64,000 nucleotides of DNA from Ficedula albicollis (Eukaryota; Chordata; Aves; Passeriformes; Muscicapidae), in assembly GCF_000247815.1 (NCBI RefSeq), contig NC_021674.1, forward strand, positions 80,956,935 through 81,020,934. Direction: 5' to 3'. Under the pieces are notes generated by a model that was given only the letters and a program-made list of their open reading frames with translations, did no database searches and had not been told where the DNA came from. Of this stretch, positions 25,301-38,285 are shown piece by piece (position 1 is the first letter of the stretch; the number at the start of each line of letters is the position of its first letter). Both the position numbers and the translations under genes were made by a program.

Positions 25301-28300
25301 TGAGACTGAATCATTTGGATGTTAACTGTGGTTGAGTTGAAAACAGTAGACAAAATAGCAGCTCCAGATTAGAATACTCTCTAAACTACAGCTACCATGA
25401 GACTAAAGTTGAATTTTGAGGAGCTAATATTGCAGACCTGAGCTGCTCTTGCTGCCTTCCCTAGACATCTGCAACAGACATTCTTAGAGACAGGACACTC
25501 ATCTGGGTGGACCTCTGGTATGGAGTAGCCAAACTACACTTAGATTCCTGTATTTATGACTCAAGATCTATGTTAGCTTGTTAACACTCCAGTGGAAAAA
25601 TTAACCTTTAATTAGGAAAAGTAAAAATGCTCCCTGCCTTCCCGAGTTAAACTCCCCCAAGTGTTTCTGGTTAATTCTTGTATAACTTTAGCTTAATAAT
25701 CATTTCCAATCAGAAAATAGTTTGATGGTCACAATGTTTCCTTGGCCTTTTGAATTTTACATGGAAAACCAAGGGTGTGAATCCTTGCCTCCATGCTCAA
25801 CAAACTCACCTTCTTATTTTTCTTCTGCATCAAATCACAACAGTGTTTCCAATGCTGCTGTTGGAAAAGCCATAGGAATGCTTCCATGGACCACAGTAAA
25901 AACTTCTGTTTCTTTCCATTTGCTGTTTTTTACTCAAATAAAATCGTCCTATATGTCAAATGCTTGAGGTATACTGTTTAGTCCCATCATGGAAAGCTAC
26001 ATTAGGGCATTAGTTGGGCAGTATTCCTTATCCAATCTTTCTACAAGCCTCTCCCCTGTATGAAAGATTGACCTGACAATCACAGAAGCACACAAGAATG
26101 AGTCACTATGTCAGTCCTGGAGAGTGTGCAACAAACAGGAATAGCAGCACTGCCATCAATCCCAGCAAAAGTAAGAAATTCAGAGTCGTTGAAATGACAG
26201 ACATGAATACTGTTCTGGCAAAGGAGATAACAATGCTAGCACGCAGGAAGAAGAGCAGCAAGAGCAACTGTTGCTAAACACAAGGGGATCTTTGACAGGC
26301 TGTGATGATAAGGAGTCCTCAGCTGGCAGGCAGGCAGAACGCATCCCTGCAGAGCATCTTCCAGCCAGGGGATGCCTGTTGGGCAAAGGGCCTGCTAAGG
26401 AAGAGTGTGATGCAAAACAGGAGTGGAACAAAGAGCTCATGTGGCAGAAATCAGTGTCAGGGGTGGAAGTTTTAAAAAGTAAAACAACCTTGTGCCACTG
26501 TGATGCCTGTGCTTGAACTTTTCCTTGTCAAAGTTGCCTGTTGCAGCAGACTCTCTGTCCAACATTTCTGAATGTGCTGCAATCACAGAGAAAAAAAGTT
26601 ATTTTGCTTTTTCCTTCTGTATTAAGTAGAGAAAGTAATTTGAAGACTTTAGTATTTTTCATTATAGGAAAGAAAGGGACAGGGAGAAGGAAAAGACTTT
26701 ACCACAGTAATTACTTCCTCCTCAGTTCTAAAAATAATTATTTAAGATCCAGAAAATGTGTCAGCTCAGACTTCCCTCCAACTTTGTCTCTCTAGCTTGT
26801 CAGAAAGAATTTACAGGGACATTTAATTACAACTTATAGGGAATATAACTCTGGTAAGAGAAAGATATAAATATACAATAACCTTTAATGACTCAAAAAA
26901 ACCAATCTGGAAGACAGAAACCTAATTGGCAATTGAAATAACTGAAGTGATAAAGGTCTTCTTCCAGAAAATTTTAATTGAAGGCTGAGTATTTATATAG
27001 AACACATTCAATGCCAGCTTTTGAGTTGCAAGTAGGAGTTTAGTCAGGAAAGTCCTGTATTATTAAGGGCCTCAAGAGCAATGTGTCCCCTTTATAGATA
27101 AAGCAAGGTAGGACCCCAAAAGTCAATCAGACCTGTGACTGAGGATTGGCAGCCAGTCAGGCAGAATCAGCTATTACATCGCTTTCTGGGGAGGGATTGC
27201 TTTGAGCCTATGCTCAGGGGTCTCAGGCTGTGAATAGCAATCTGAAGCCCGTGCTTCCAAAAGCCCCTGGTGGCAGTTTGAGTACTCTCATTGCAAATAA
27301 AGAATTCCAGGTTGGTGGCAATTCTTTCCCACTTTAGAGAACAGCTCACCCTGACAGTGCCTGATCTCCTCTTGTTCGGACACCACAAAGGCAGCCTTCT
27401 CTGCACACCCAGACATCAGCTTAATCAAACTGACATGAAGAACTTCCTGAAGTCATAGGCAATGGAAGCTCTGATCCTCCTTCCTGAGGAAGGCAGGGTC
27501 TCTGTAAGATAATCAAGGTGTTGAGATGGGATTTGTAACAAGCCTGAGGTTGTTTTCCTTGAGGGCTCCTTACCCCACCAGCAGCATGTTCTTAGGTGCT
27601 TTCGTACATTCCAACTGTTGATGCTTTTAGTCAGTTCCTAATCTAGCAGAGAAATCACAATGTCTTGCATGAAAGGGTGCATTTGGCAAGATACCAAGGT
27701 GGGTTTTATTTAATTTTATTTTTAATTTTTCCATAAAAGCTTCTGGTTTACAGTTTCCAAGAACCTACTTTGGCTTTGTTTTGCCACATAGCAACATCAG
27801 AGAATAATATGCTATAGATTTACCATGTTAATAATTTCAGCTTTTGCATTGCAAGACCAAATGGGGACAATTGTGATTTATATATGCTTCTAAATACCTG
27901 ATTAGAATAAACCCCTGAAACTGCTTTTAGATACCTCATCTTCTTGTCCCTTTGTAAAGAAATCTTGAGGATGAGGAGATTGTGAATATTTTGGAAAATT
28001 CTTGGTCTGAAAGGCAAAACATTGAAAGCAAATTGATCTGAGGGCACTGGGAGATGCCATAGAGTTTTTCTGATGTGAGGTCCTTGGATATCCAGGCATT
28101 AACTCTTTTTACTTCAATGTTTATCAGTAGCTGAATCCTCTATAACTCTTAGGAGTTCACTCTTCCACTTGCCATCCAAAACATAATAATAAAAAGAAGC
28201 TGTTCAGAAGAAGTTTATGACACAGACTTGCTGCCATCACAGCTATGTGCTAGCTTCAGCAGGGCTGCTGGCTGTTGCACTCAAAGCACGCTGACATTTG

Positions 28301-28615
28301 CTGGTGCCTCTGTGGACAACTGGCATGATTTGTGATCTGCTCTTTGGGCAGGTGAATGGCAGGAAAATGCAGGCACTGCACTTAGCTGGTAGGCGCCTGT
28401 CCTTGCAACCCAAATCCCTGGCTGGTATCAGAGATACAGCCTATTGCCATTTCTGCCCTCTTGGCTGCTGCTACCATCACCTTCTTAGTTACTTATTTTT
28501 AGCTGGGACTGAGAGGAAAGCAGCAAAGGAAGTTACACAGCAGATTCTGGTTTTCTACCAGACTGTTTCTTGGAATTTGTCATGCTCAGTATCACTTGTG
28601 GATTGCCATCTTGCA
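25301..28615. other. Intergenic DNA, nothing recognised
   Basis: Mixed composition, no supported exon, repeat family or RNA gene. Short frames at 25722-25967 and 26271-26516 lack any recognisable features. Confidence 0.55.
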
Positions 28616-28660
28616 GAGGAAGGAGGGAAGGAAGGAAGGAAGGAAGGAAGGAAGGAAGGT
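28616..28660. repeat. Microsatellite (GGAA)n
   Basis: About ten GGAA/GAAG tetranucleotides with one early interruption (GGAGGGAAGG). Likely length-polymorphic. Confidence 0.95.
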
Positions 28661-29635
28661 CAGGGGATATTAGAAGCATCATCACCAGGTTTTGATTCTC
28701 TGCAGTGTTACACTAATGGATAAGCAAAATGCATTTAAATTTCATTCACATTCAATGTATGTGGCTGAAGAATGTAGTCATTTGTTTACAAGGTTCTTTT
28801 GCATGTGACTGCCATTCTTGGACAGAACTTTCCATGTGTGGAAATCAAAAACCAAAACCAAAGAAAGAGAGGAGAAACAAAAAAAGATATTAGCATGAGC
28901 CCTGCCCAGTTTCTTTACTGGTGCTTTCTTTAGCACTTATCAAGGTAAGGGCTGACTTTGAGTCATGTTCCTGCAAATCTGCAAAATGTTGTTGAATTCA
29001 CTAAATCTGCATCAAAATTTGGGATTCTATGTGTCATAAGATGACTGAAGTTCACAAACATTGGCTCAGCTTCAGAGTCTCAGAGCATGAAATACAGAAG
29101 TATGCCTGGTCCTATTAGGAATGAGCCTCTAAGAACAAACTGAAAGTACACAACAGCAGAGCTCTTGCTGGGGAGGGAGTCACTATTTCCACCTTAATGT
29201 CGTGGTGAGAGCCCTGAAATGGCCGAAGTCTCTGGGAGTAGGAAGCTTGCTATTGACATCTATTGATGAAGAGGAGAAAAGCAGCTCAGACTGGCCTGAG
29301 AGCACCAGAGGATGGATAGGGCTGGGAGCCCTCTCTGAGCACCAGCTGGGGAACAAAGGGAAACAATTCAACCACCCTAACCTTTTTTTTTTTTTTAAAT
29401 TTATTTTTTTAACTCATTTGCTAGAAGAGCTTTTGGGTAGAGATCTATTCTGAGAATCAGTTTTATTTCATAAAAGTCAAAGGTCAGATAATAAAAATCT
29501 GCTATTTACAGTTAGCTATGTGAGTAGAGTTATTTGTCTTGTAAGCCATTCAGTTTTTATCCTCTTTAGGTCATCAGCTGTTGTCCTAAAAAGTTACACT
29601 ATATGGTAGCATTTTGCTGTTTTCCACCAGAAATT
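28661..29635. other. Intergenic DNA with an oligo-T run
   Basis: Contains an oligo-T run at about 29383-29397 followed by AT-rich sequence. No gene or element body is recognised. Confidence 0.5.
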
Positions 29636-29777
29636 AAAAGCATTTAATAACAATCATTGTGATTCCCCAGCACTTTTGGTGTTATCATTTAGCAGCTACA
29701 CATATTACCAGAAATTAAAAGCATTTAATAACCATCATTGTGATTCCCCAGCATTTTTGGTGTTATCATTTAGCAGC
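29636..29777. repeat. Tandem duplication, 71-bp unit x2
   Basis: Copies 29636-29706 and 29707-29777 begin ACCAGAAATTAAAAGC and differ at two or three positions (for example AACAATC versus AACCATC). Confidence 0.95.
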
Positions 29778-32132
29778 TACACATATACATAAGTCCCAGC
29801 TTTCATTGTGTATGCACATGCATGACCAGGGGATCATTTTCACATGTAATTATTTGCTATAGTTCCCTCATTACTAAGTGTGGGTTTAGTCCATTTGCCA
29901 AATTTTCAGCTTTTGAAGAGGAAATACAGAAAGGGATTGCCATCAGGTTTCCATTTCTCATGTTTCAGTTTGCCTTATGTCATAAAACCCTTTGATACAC
30001 ATAAATATGTTTTCACATGCATGCGAAGAATTGTTTTCAAAGTACAGCATGGTCCTGTGGACAAGGAAAACTGCCTGAACATGCTTCCAGACACGATCCC
30101 AACACAGCCCCAATGTGTTTGTCTGCAGCTCTTCACAAAGTTAGAGTTCACTCTTCTGAAAGTTAGCCCTGACTTTGTTGAAAAGAACAAGCAGATCCCG
30201 ACAACAACAGCAAAACCAAGCTTGAATGTATTAAACAGCTATTTAAACCCTCAAACAATATGGGCTTTCTTGTGCACCAGCAGGGAGCTAAGCTTTCCCC
30301 AACAACACTCTGTGATGGATGGCCGTGCATTTGTGTCAGCCCAGATGGCAGGTCCAGCACCTTCAAGGAGGGTCAGGCATTTCTCCTGTTTGCACTAGGC
30401 TTGGAAAAGTTGGGAGGAAGAAAGTGAGCTTCTCAAATCACATGAAGAAGGCTTAGTGCACTGCCCTGCCCAATTAAGGGACAAAACCCTGTCACCTGAA
30501 CTCAAGAAGAGCACAGATAAAAGACAAGATAAGAGGTGTAGGGGGGGATATGTGCAATCAGCAAATCCACAGAGCAGCCAGAAGCCCAGGTTGTTGCCTG
30601 ACACCTACTCCCAGTTGTTTGGGGATTTTTTCTGTGTCTAGAGAGGCTGCACCAATGCTCCATGCTAAATAAAAAGGAGTTAAGTACTAACAACTCAACG
30701 GAAGCCTTCTCTTGAAACTCTAACAGCAGATTTTGGGAAGATTCTTAAATCTGCACAAATCCCAGCATGAAAACAAAGGTAAGCCCTACTAAGTATATTA
30801 ATCCCAGTTTTTTTCCACATGCCAGTCTTTCACCTCACATAGAGCCATGTGACTCCTTCAGTCAGCAAAGCAAACTGCATGGACAAATGAGGATGTTCAA
30901 AGCACTAAATAATTGAATAACATCACCTCTTCTGTATTTGCAAAGTAGGGATATTCAAATACAAAATTGGTTTGTTCTGTATGACTCAAAATACAAATTT
31001 GATAAGCACAAGCATCAAGTTATGTTTTGCTTTGCTGTTAAACCTTCAGACCTCCTTGAAATAATGAAGAACTGTCAGCTCTGGGAGGTAGACATATTCT
31101 TTGTTAGGTACTCTGAAGAGGTGCTGCACTGTGATGTGGACAGAAGTCAAGAAACTCTTTACCTCCTCCTGATCCCCTCTGTGAGCACCAAGAGGTTTAT
31201 GTACGGACAGAAATGCATGTTTTTGTCTATGTGGTGTTATAACTAGACATTGAAATAGGAAAAAAGCACTTGGGCCACTTATGGTCTTGGATGCAACCCT
31301 GAAATTCAAATGTCCTGTGTTTAATCCATTAGCAAAAGAAGATAACTGCCTTTTTATTAAAACTTGGCAATCTGCTTCATATTAAGATAAACACTGAAAT
31401 GAGGAGTATAAATTCTTAGTGAGCAGTGCTCCAAATGTACATTTGATTAAAATGATGCCTCTTCACAGAAGTAGACTGTATTTATATATATTGGATGGAA
31501 CACTTATATTTTTTGGCAGGCCCACATATAGAATTTGCATGTTAATATGCCAGTATGGATACACTCTTTTTAAGTAGCACACATCAGAACTCACATTGTT
31601 TTCCTTTGGGTTCCTACCACAACATCACTGATTGTAGGGGGTAGATGAGGCTTTTAAGAGAACCTAGGAATACAACACTGTTGAGCTTCACAACTTCTAA
31701 AATTCATTAACCACCAGTGTGTGTAAAATTTCATAACATTGGAAACATTTAACACCCATGCCCATGAGGATGGAAACCTAGGAAAGGGTAAAAAAAAGAG
31801 ATTCAGGAATGTCTATCAGCAAAATCTACAGGTCATAAATTCACAATGCATTTCATTGTCATTCATGCTACTGGCCAAGCAAAAAAAAACCAACTCACTT
31901 GGTGACTGACAGATTTCATCCTATGGCATGTTTACAAGGAATCACTTTTTTAGTTCTATTAATATTTCTCCTTAAAAACCTGAAGTTTTATACTTGAAGT
32001 TCATCTGCTGTTTCTGAAGGCAAGAGGACTCCTGAAATTTGAAAACACCAAATATAATAAAATATATTATACCATTCTCTACTGCATGGGCCTGTTTTAA
32101 TTTTCTGTTTTATTTTTTCAGATTCTCAGTCA
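29778..32132. other. Intergenic DNA, no supported gene
   Basis: The longest frame is 172 codons at 29880-30398 (plus). It has no recognisable domain, and its minus-strand counterpart is also partly open, which argues for chance. Nothing else is identified. Confidence 0.5.
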
Positions 32133-32168
32133 TAATAATAATAATAATAATAATAGTAATAATAGTAA
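32133..32168. repeat. Microsatellite (AAT)n
   Basis: About eight ATA/AAT units followed by two interrupted AGTAATAATAGTAA units. Confidence 0.95.
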
Positions 32169-32714
32169 GAACAAAAACACTTCTAGCTACCCACAGATTA
32201 TTTCCATGTAGTCTTGGCCAAAAGAGTTTTTTTTAATTGTTCTCTTTAAAAAAGTAACAAACTCTCAAAATGTTCCCCATGTGCTTCAGAATGGAAATGA
32301 CTAGCCTTAAAAACAGATGAGCAAGATTTACTTTGCAGAATAAGATTTTCCCATCAAGAGAGATCTGAAGAAGAGTTAGATAGATATATTCAGAATTAAG
32401 TTATGAAATTGGCTATGCCATGCAGATGCCTCTGAAAGTGTTGGCTTTGGCCAGCATCACCCATGCCTATGAAACTTGTGATCATATGAAACTTAGGAGA
32501 CTGCAAGACACTGTTGGGAGCACTGTTTGAGAGACATTGTCTGGAGGGTATAGTTTGTGAAAGAAAAGCAGTAAAACTTTCTGGAAGTTGTCAGGAGAAG
32601 GAAAGAAATTCCTCAATATATTTGAGGGATAAACAGAATGGAATTTTTTTTGCAATAGGTGCTTGCACTTTGCAATAACTTCAGTCAATCCCAAAAAGCT
32701 TCTATTCCATTTGA

Positions 32715-32840
32715 TTGGATGGGGGTCTGATCAGCTTGATCTAGCTGAAGAAGTTCCTGCTCGTTGGACGGGTGCTGGACTGGATGACCTTTAAAGGTCC
32801 CTTCAGATCCAAATCCATCTATGACTCTATTACTCTACTT
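32715..32840 (+). mobile_element. CR1 LINE 3' terminal fragment, plus strand
   Basis: CTGGACTGGATGACCTTTAA and AGGTCCCTTCAGATCCAAAT match the CR1 3' UTR (consensus GATGATCTTTAAGGTCCCTTCCAACC). The end reads CTATGACTCTATTACTCT, a degenerate version of the ATTCTATGA terminal repeats. It is a 5'-truncated, non-coding copy. Confidence 0.85.
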
Positions 32841-33432
32841 AGGAAATAGATGAAGTATTCAGATGCTTATGAACTAGGGATCAGACTTTAGAGAGGAATC
32901 CAGTCTCCATATTCAGGTAATTTCCATCATTGTCCAGTGAGAGAGAGAGGTTGCAATGCTCAGTGGTTACAAGTCCCTCCCTTCAATAATAAGTAGGCAT
33001 CTGGCTGGGGGCTGCAAGGAGTCACCTGCACACCTGGCATCCACTCACACAGACAGTTCCCCAAGCCCAGCGCCTGAGAAAACAGGCAGCATCTGCCAGC
33101 CCTGCCTATCATTTGGGGGTGTTCCAGTACTGCAGCCCTTGGCCGTGAAGCAGAGGATTGAATGGGAGGTATCAGTGCCCTGCTCAGTCTTGATGAGCTC
33201 AAATTTCCATTTCTCAGGAAAGCATCTTAATCACAATGAGGGAGGTGCTGTGTAAATGTGAACAGCTTCTGAATGACAGGAATAGAGATTTTGGACCTTA
33301 ATCTGCTTGACTCTGGCTGCAATTCATAAATCTTTGGAGGAGAAGGGAGAGATGAACACAGAACCCTCTACCCAGGAAAGGTCTGTGCACACTGCTGGCC
33401 ATATGGGGATGCTGCTTTAGTGTCCGGGGTCA

Positions 33433-33570
33433 GACTGGGGCAAGAAGGACAGACAGTGCAGCTCTTCAGGGACCTCTTGAGGCAAGAAGGACAGTGCAGC
33501 TCTTCAGGGACCTCCCACAAACTGGGGCAAGAAGGACAGACAGTGCAGCTCTTCAGGGACCTCCCACAAA
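33433..33570. repeat. Minisatellite, three copies of about 42-55 bp
   Basis: GGCAAGAAGGACA followed by GTGCAGCTCTTCAGGGACCT recurs with GGCAAG starts at 33439, 33481 and 33526. The middle copy lacks the extra GACA present in the first and third, and the third repeats the ACTGGGGC lead-in of the first. Likely variable in copy number. Confidence 0.95.
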
Positions 33571-33789
33571 ATTACTTCTGTCCCTGTGAGATGTCAGGAT
33601 GAATTGCTGCTCGCAGTAGATTGTGCAGCTGTTCAAACTGTGATTGTGCTGCCCTCTGGGTGCTTGGAGCTTGGCTCTCTCTCTCACTGAACATGCCTCT
33701 GAGCAAGAAATTCCCAGATAATAATGGTTAGATAACATGCCAAAGTAGCTGATACTATTTTTTAAAAGGTTTTATCCCTCTTCCCCTCC

Positions 33790-33930
33790 CTTAATCTAGG
33801 GGTTGACATCTTAGATGTTGAGCTGCTTGGGGCAAGGCCCATGTGGTCCTATTTTTAGAGCATACCCAGCACATTATGGGCCTGATGCAAGCCAAATATG
33901 TTATTGTAAGTCAGTATTGGAAAAAGGTTG
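33790..33930 (+). repeat. Possible ancient L2/CR1-like LINE or SINE tail relic
   Basis: The run TTAGATGTTGAGCTGCTTGG GGCAAGGCCC followed by AGCATACCCAGCACATTATG resembles the GTAAGCTCTTTGGGGCAGGG...AGCACCTAGCACAATGGGG type tail of old amniote repeats. Highly diverged, with no flanking duplication seen; family uncertain. Confidence 0.4.
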
Positions 33931-34545
33931 TTAAGGGCAATGCACTTCTGAGGTTGCCAAGCTGGCTGTGGGGACTGCTGGATGGTACAGAGGGGATTTG
34001 CTTCCTCCTGCTCAAATGCCTCCTTCTCGTTTCCCTTGTTGGGAAAATGGCCCCTCCACTGAAGATACTTGCTGCATGATTTCATACCTTTGACACTTTT
34101 TAGAGTGTTTATCTGCTCCCATCTGCTTAAGATTGGAAGAGAAAGACATCACTGGCTTCTTCCTAGTGATTCTTCCTTCTTCTGAACATCCTGGCAATGG
34201 CAGATCTGTTGCTCTTTATGCAGTTCCAGGCTGTGGTTAATATGTGAGCCTGTATGTACATAGCACATTCTATTCTGCTTGGTTTTGTTGCAGGTGTCTG
34301 ATCTACTTTTGCCATGCAGATCCATTGCATCTTATAGGTTATTGTGTGAAAAATTAAAAAAAAAATAAAGAAAGCCAGTGAAACGCGCTGAAATTAGCTC
34401 TGGTTTTCCTGTAGTTTATTGATGTTTGTGTAGCTTACCAAGAATGAGCTACTTCTTAAGTAAAAAACTAGGAAATGAATAGGGATGCTCTAAGAAGTGT
34501 TGATCTGGTATCTTAAACTCACCTTAGTTGAAAAACAGAATAAAT

Positions 34546-34612
34546 GAAACCAAACCAAACCAAACCAAACCAAACCAAAACAAAACAAAACAAAACAAAA
34601 CAAAACAAAACA
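34546..34612. repeat. Compound microsatellite (CCAAA)n(CAAAA)n
   Basis: About six CCAAA/AAACC pentamers pass directly into about eight CAAAA pentamers. The switch of repeat unit within one uninterrupted tract suggests a C-to-A change in one unit that then spread by slippage. Confidence 0.95.
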
Positions 34613-37429
34613 AGAATGTTTTGAAACCATTTACTTCCAAGCAATATATTGTAATCCATGAAATTATTTATTACACCCTTTCCACAGATCTGTAGAATAT
34701 GATGGCCACAGCCACTGGAATATGTATGAGCTTCTCAAAGAATGGTATATGAGCCTAGTTTATTTCTGTGGTTAGAGCTTTATAAATTTATTTCTTTGAA
34801 ACCATTTAAAATAAAAAAATAATATATATAGATGATATCCCAAGGCAAAGTCAACACTGCACTGTGTATACTGGAATAGATCACAGAGTAAATAAAGAAA
34901 AAATGAAAATAAAATTCCAGCTGAATTTCTTGTCCAGGAATAGTCTACCCAGATTTAAAAGTTACAAAATGCCAGAACCAAAGAAGTCTTTTCAACACTA
35001 ATCTTATTTTCAAATTATTAATGTCTTTCCAATAATAACATTGGTTTAAAAATAATAATAATATTTACCATCTACTAAGTGCCAGGAATCAAACTCTTTG
35101 GGATATTCATTTTTAGTTCCTAAGTGACACATGGCAAGATAATATTACTTTCCTGGATTTTCTGTGCTTGGGCTGAGGTCTCAAATGGGTCTGCATTCTC
35201 CAAACCTTTGAGAGCTGTCTCTGGAATGTGCCAAAAGCTTGTAACTCACTGTTGTTTCTATTAGATGCTGCTACTTATTGCCACTGTTTAAACTGGTCAT
35301 TAGCACATAATAGAAGTAAGTAGGAGGAAAAGACAGGCTAGATATGGGGTCAGGAGTAAATAAATATGCACCTTGGGCAACATCTGTCATGGGCTTTTTC
35401 CCTTTTAAATATAACTTACATAGTTTCTTTGTAAAACGTGTCTCACTTTTGCTGCTGAAATTCACTGTGAAACAACATGAGATTCTCAGAGATGGCGCTT
35501 TTGGGAACATGTAGGGCACTGCCAGGAACCAGGAGTGTGGGGTCTTGCAGGACCACAGGTCACCTCCATGTGTGGACATGGCCTTGCAAGAAATCCCTGA
35601 AATCTGCCATGCTTGTGCATACTTTCCTGGGCAGTAAAAACAGGGAATAAATGTATTACCCTGGTCAAAGATGAGAAGTCTTAATGAGGAAACCCTCTTG
35701 GAGTGAAAACTTGAAAAAAATCCTTCCTGTGGATTTTGCAACATAACTTTTAGTTATTCTGTGACTGGTTCCAAAGCTAGCAAAGCAGCTATTCCTTGCT
35801 ATTCAAAGCAAGCCAAATTTCACCAGAAAATTATTTGGCTTATGCTATTTTCAAGAATGGCAGTTAAGTGGAGAGGAAATTCACACACATCCTTGTGAAA
35901 CAATATCCATATATGTGAATATGTGAAAATCATAAGTAAATTAGAGAAAATTTACTGAATATGCTGATTCTTTCTACACTAAGCACTACTATTTGTGGGG
36001 TTTTTGGTTTTAAATACCATGGTCAAATTTGTAATTTCAGAGTTAATCCTGGTGAACCCTGTTGTCAATATGAGAATATAAATGAGTAATCAGACATCTT
36101 CAGAGAAAGCTTTAATAATTTTAGCAGCCTGATTTTTGTAGTAGCGTTGACTTTCTGTTCTTTAGTTCGGTATGTTCAATTATAGAGCTTTAAAGTGGGG
36201 GTGAATGGAACCCTAGTTTGGTCTATCTTTATGATTTTATCTTTACATAAAAATCTTAAATGGCTATGCTTTGTCTGGGTAAGGGTATTTCTAGAAGGTA
36301 TAGAAATAAGCTCCTCTTTGCCACCCAGGCAGCCAGTTGCTGTGCCGACCTGCCAGTCAAACTGAATGGGCTGTCCTGAGAGCTGAAGAAATTCATTAGT
36401 TTGGACACTTGTGCAGTGTCAAGTGATCTCAGTTCCTGAGGCTGGAGATGATGTGAGGAGTGATTAGCACGGCACTTGTCCAAGACACAGCAAGGGTTAT
36501 TGCCATCCTTATGGTCAGCAACTGCACAAATATGAAATGGGCTGAGTTTGTGGAAGTTGGTTTCCACAAATTATTTGAAGTGTGGGGCTACCCCCTAGCT
36601 CTATTTATTATTCCAGTTCTTGGTGTAACACTGATGAAAAACTCTGTTTACATTAAGCTGTTCCCATTATTGGGACAGCATTATAGCCATTTTTCCCCTG
36701 TGCTGCCTTAGCCGCAAAGTGCTGGCAAATGTGACGTTATGACAACCTTGTTTAAAAACATTCAGCTTAAGATGAGGAGCTGTATTTGTTCTGTAAACTC
36801 CTCGGTGTTTTAAAAACACAAACTTGCATGTCTGTCACCTTCTGGGCCCAAACACTCCTGCCATAGGATCTAAGGCAAATAAATATTTGTCCATTTTGTG
36901 TTAGGAGTTTGGCGAGGTGGGAGCATAGAGGAGTGGCAGAGGGCAGCACCACTGGTCCCATCCACCCACGGGCTTTCTCAACGTGGCCATGCAGTTCAGG
37001 AGAGCCTCAGATGAAAGCCCTTGCCTTGGATCACCTTTGTGAAGGACCATGGATAGGCCTGGCCTGCTAAATCCCTGCTTTCATTTTGAGCAGTACTGTC
37101 AGCAGATAAATGGGTAAAAAGAAACCCATTTAGACAGGCTTTGTTACCCTGGCTGCCTAGAGTACCCTCCTTCCCACAAAGGCAATAGGCTTGGCAGGCA
37201 GAAAAAAAGGAGGTTCAGAGAGATTTTACTGGTTTCTAGTCACTGTCAATAAGTCAGAGATCTGTTTTTAATAGCCAGCCTCTGGGGTAGCACTGCCCAG
37301 CAGAAAGAGTGCTTTTTGCAGAGATGGATGGCTGTGTATCACATAACCCACTGCTGCCAGGCCCACGTGTGACACGTTCAAGCAAAGTCTCAAACAAGCC
37401 CATGAAAAGTGCAGGCTTGCAGATTCGGG
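34613..37429. other. Intergenic DNA, no supported gene
   Basis: AT-rich. A short AATAATAATAATA stretch lies near 35050. The 157-codon minus frame (35271-35744) has no recognisable domain. No exon, RNA gene or clear repeat body was found. Confidence 0.5.
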
Positions 37430-37640
37430 GCTGGCTGTAAATTCTGCCAGAGGGTCGCTGTGTCCTGCACGGAGCCGAGCCCAGCGCGGATGCAGAGACA
37501 CCCTGGGGAGACAGATGTGTCTGTCTGTCCCTGTGGTGGTGGCCACCCTTGGGCCTGGCTGGGGACACAGCCACATCTGGCCCCTCTGGGGATGTGAGCC
37601 TCTCTGAGGAGACAGCTGTGTCTGTGCCTCTTACTGGGAC
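37430..37640. repeat. GC-rich islet with degenerate internal repeats
   Basis: A locally GC-rich stretch with about six CpG near 37440-37495, followed by imperfect copies of GGAGACAG(A/C)TGTGTCTGT at 37507 and 37608 and an inverted-looking GGGACACAGCCACATCTGG between them. A 195-codon minus frame (37254-37841) and several overlapping frames exist because GC-rich DNA lacks stops. They show no family resemblance. It may be an old minisatellite or a regulatory islet. Confidence 0.45.
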
Positions 37641-38097
37641 CAGCAGGTTCGAGGAGAAGCAGAGGAGAAGCCGTGCATGGCTGAGAAACCTCTTGGTGAG
37701 GGAGTGGCCCCCAAGGCAATTAGGGGGAAGGAAAATGGAAGTGCATGAACAGGAATGTTTTTGAGGAGTACTCCTTGTCTGCTTAGAAAGGGGTGTGCAG
37801 TTTTCCAGGAAAGGACAAAAACAGAGCGCTTTTCTGGGCATTTTCTGACCTTGTTCACCCAGAAAGCTTGTTGGGGCAGCCTATGTAGTGACAACCATCT
37901 CTCTGCTGGGAACTACCCTGACTAGCAAGAGTGGTGTGAGGGCTTCAGGAAGGATGGGAGCCTAGGTGCAAGCACTGCAGGTGTACCTGGGGTGATTATC
38001 TCTTGCTTCAAAAAAATCAGATCTCAGAATGAAAAAAATTACTTTAGAGCATTGTATATGTTAGTGTTACAAACACACCTGATAAAATCTAGATGTT

Positions 38098-38285
38098 ACA
38101 GAGTCATAAAATCACACAGAATTATAGAACAGTGTAAATTGGAAGGAACCTGTAAAGGTCACCTAATCCAATCCTTTGGAATGAGCAATCTTCAATTAGA
38201 TCAGGCTGCTCAGAGCCCTATCCATCCTGTCCTTTGAATATTTCTGGGGATGGGGACTCTATCTGTTCCAGTGTTTTACCACCCT
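38098..38285 (-). mobile_element. CR1 LINE 3' fragment, minus strand
   Basis: On the + strand, AGAATTATAGAACAGTGTAA then ATTGGAAGGAACCTGTAAAG and GTCACCTAATCCAA match the reverse complement of the CR1 3' end (AGAATGGTTTGGGTTGGAAGGGACC). The match continues through AGATCAGGCTGCTCAGAGCC, GGGGATGGGGACTC and TGTTCCAGTGTTTTACCACC. The element therefore lies on the minus strand, is 5'-truncated and non-coding, and is moderately diverged. Confidence 0.9.

Noticed and set aside
29880..30398. 172-codon plus-strand frame
   Set aside because: No recognisable domain; the minus strand is also open over much of it.
33433..33570. CRISPR-like array of regularly spaced repeats
   Set aside because: Only three direct copies that touch each other without unique spacers; it is a minisatellite in a vertebrate genome.
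35040..35130. Possible ancient repeat with AATAATAATAATATTTACC lead
   Set aside because: Resemblance to old amniote repeats is too weak to assign; only a short AAT run is certain.
35271..35744. 157-codon minus-strand frame
   Set aside because: No recognisable motif or paralogue, and ordinary AT-rich intergenic surroundings.
37254..37841. 195-codon minus-strand frame
   Set aside because: Lies in GC-rich, stop-poor, repetitive DNA with several frames open at once and no family resemblance.
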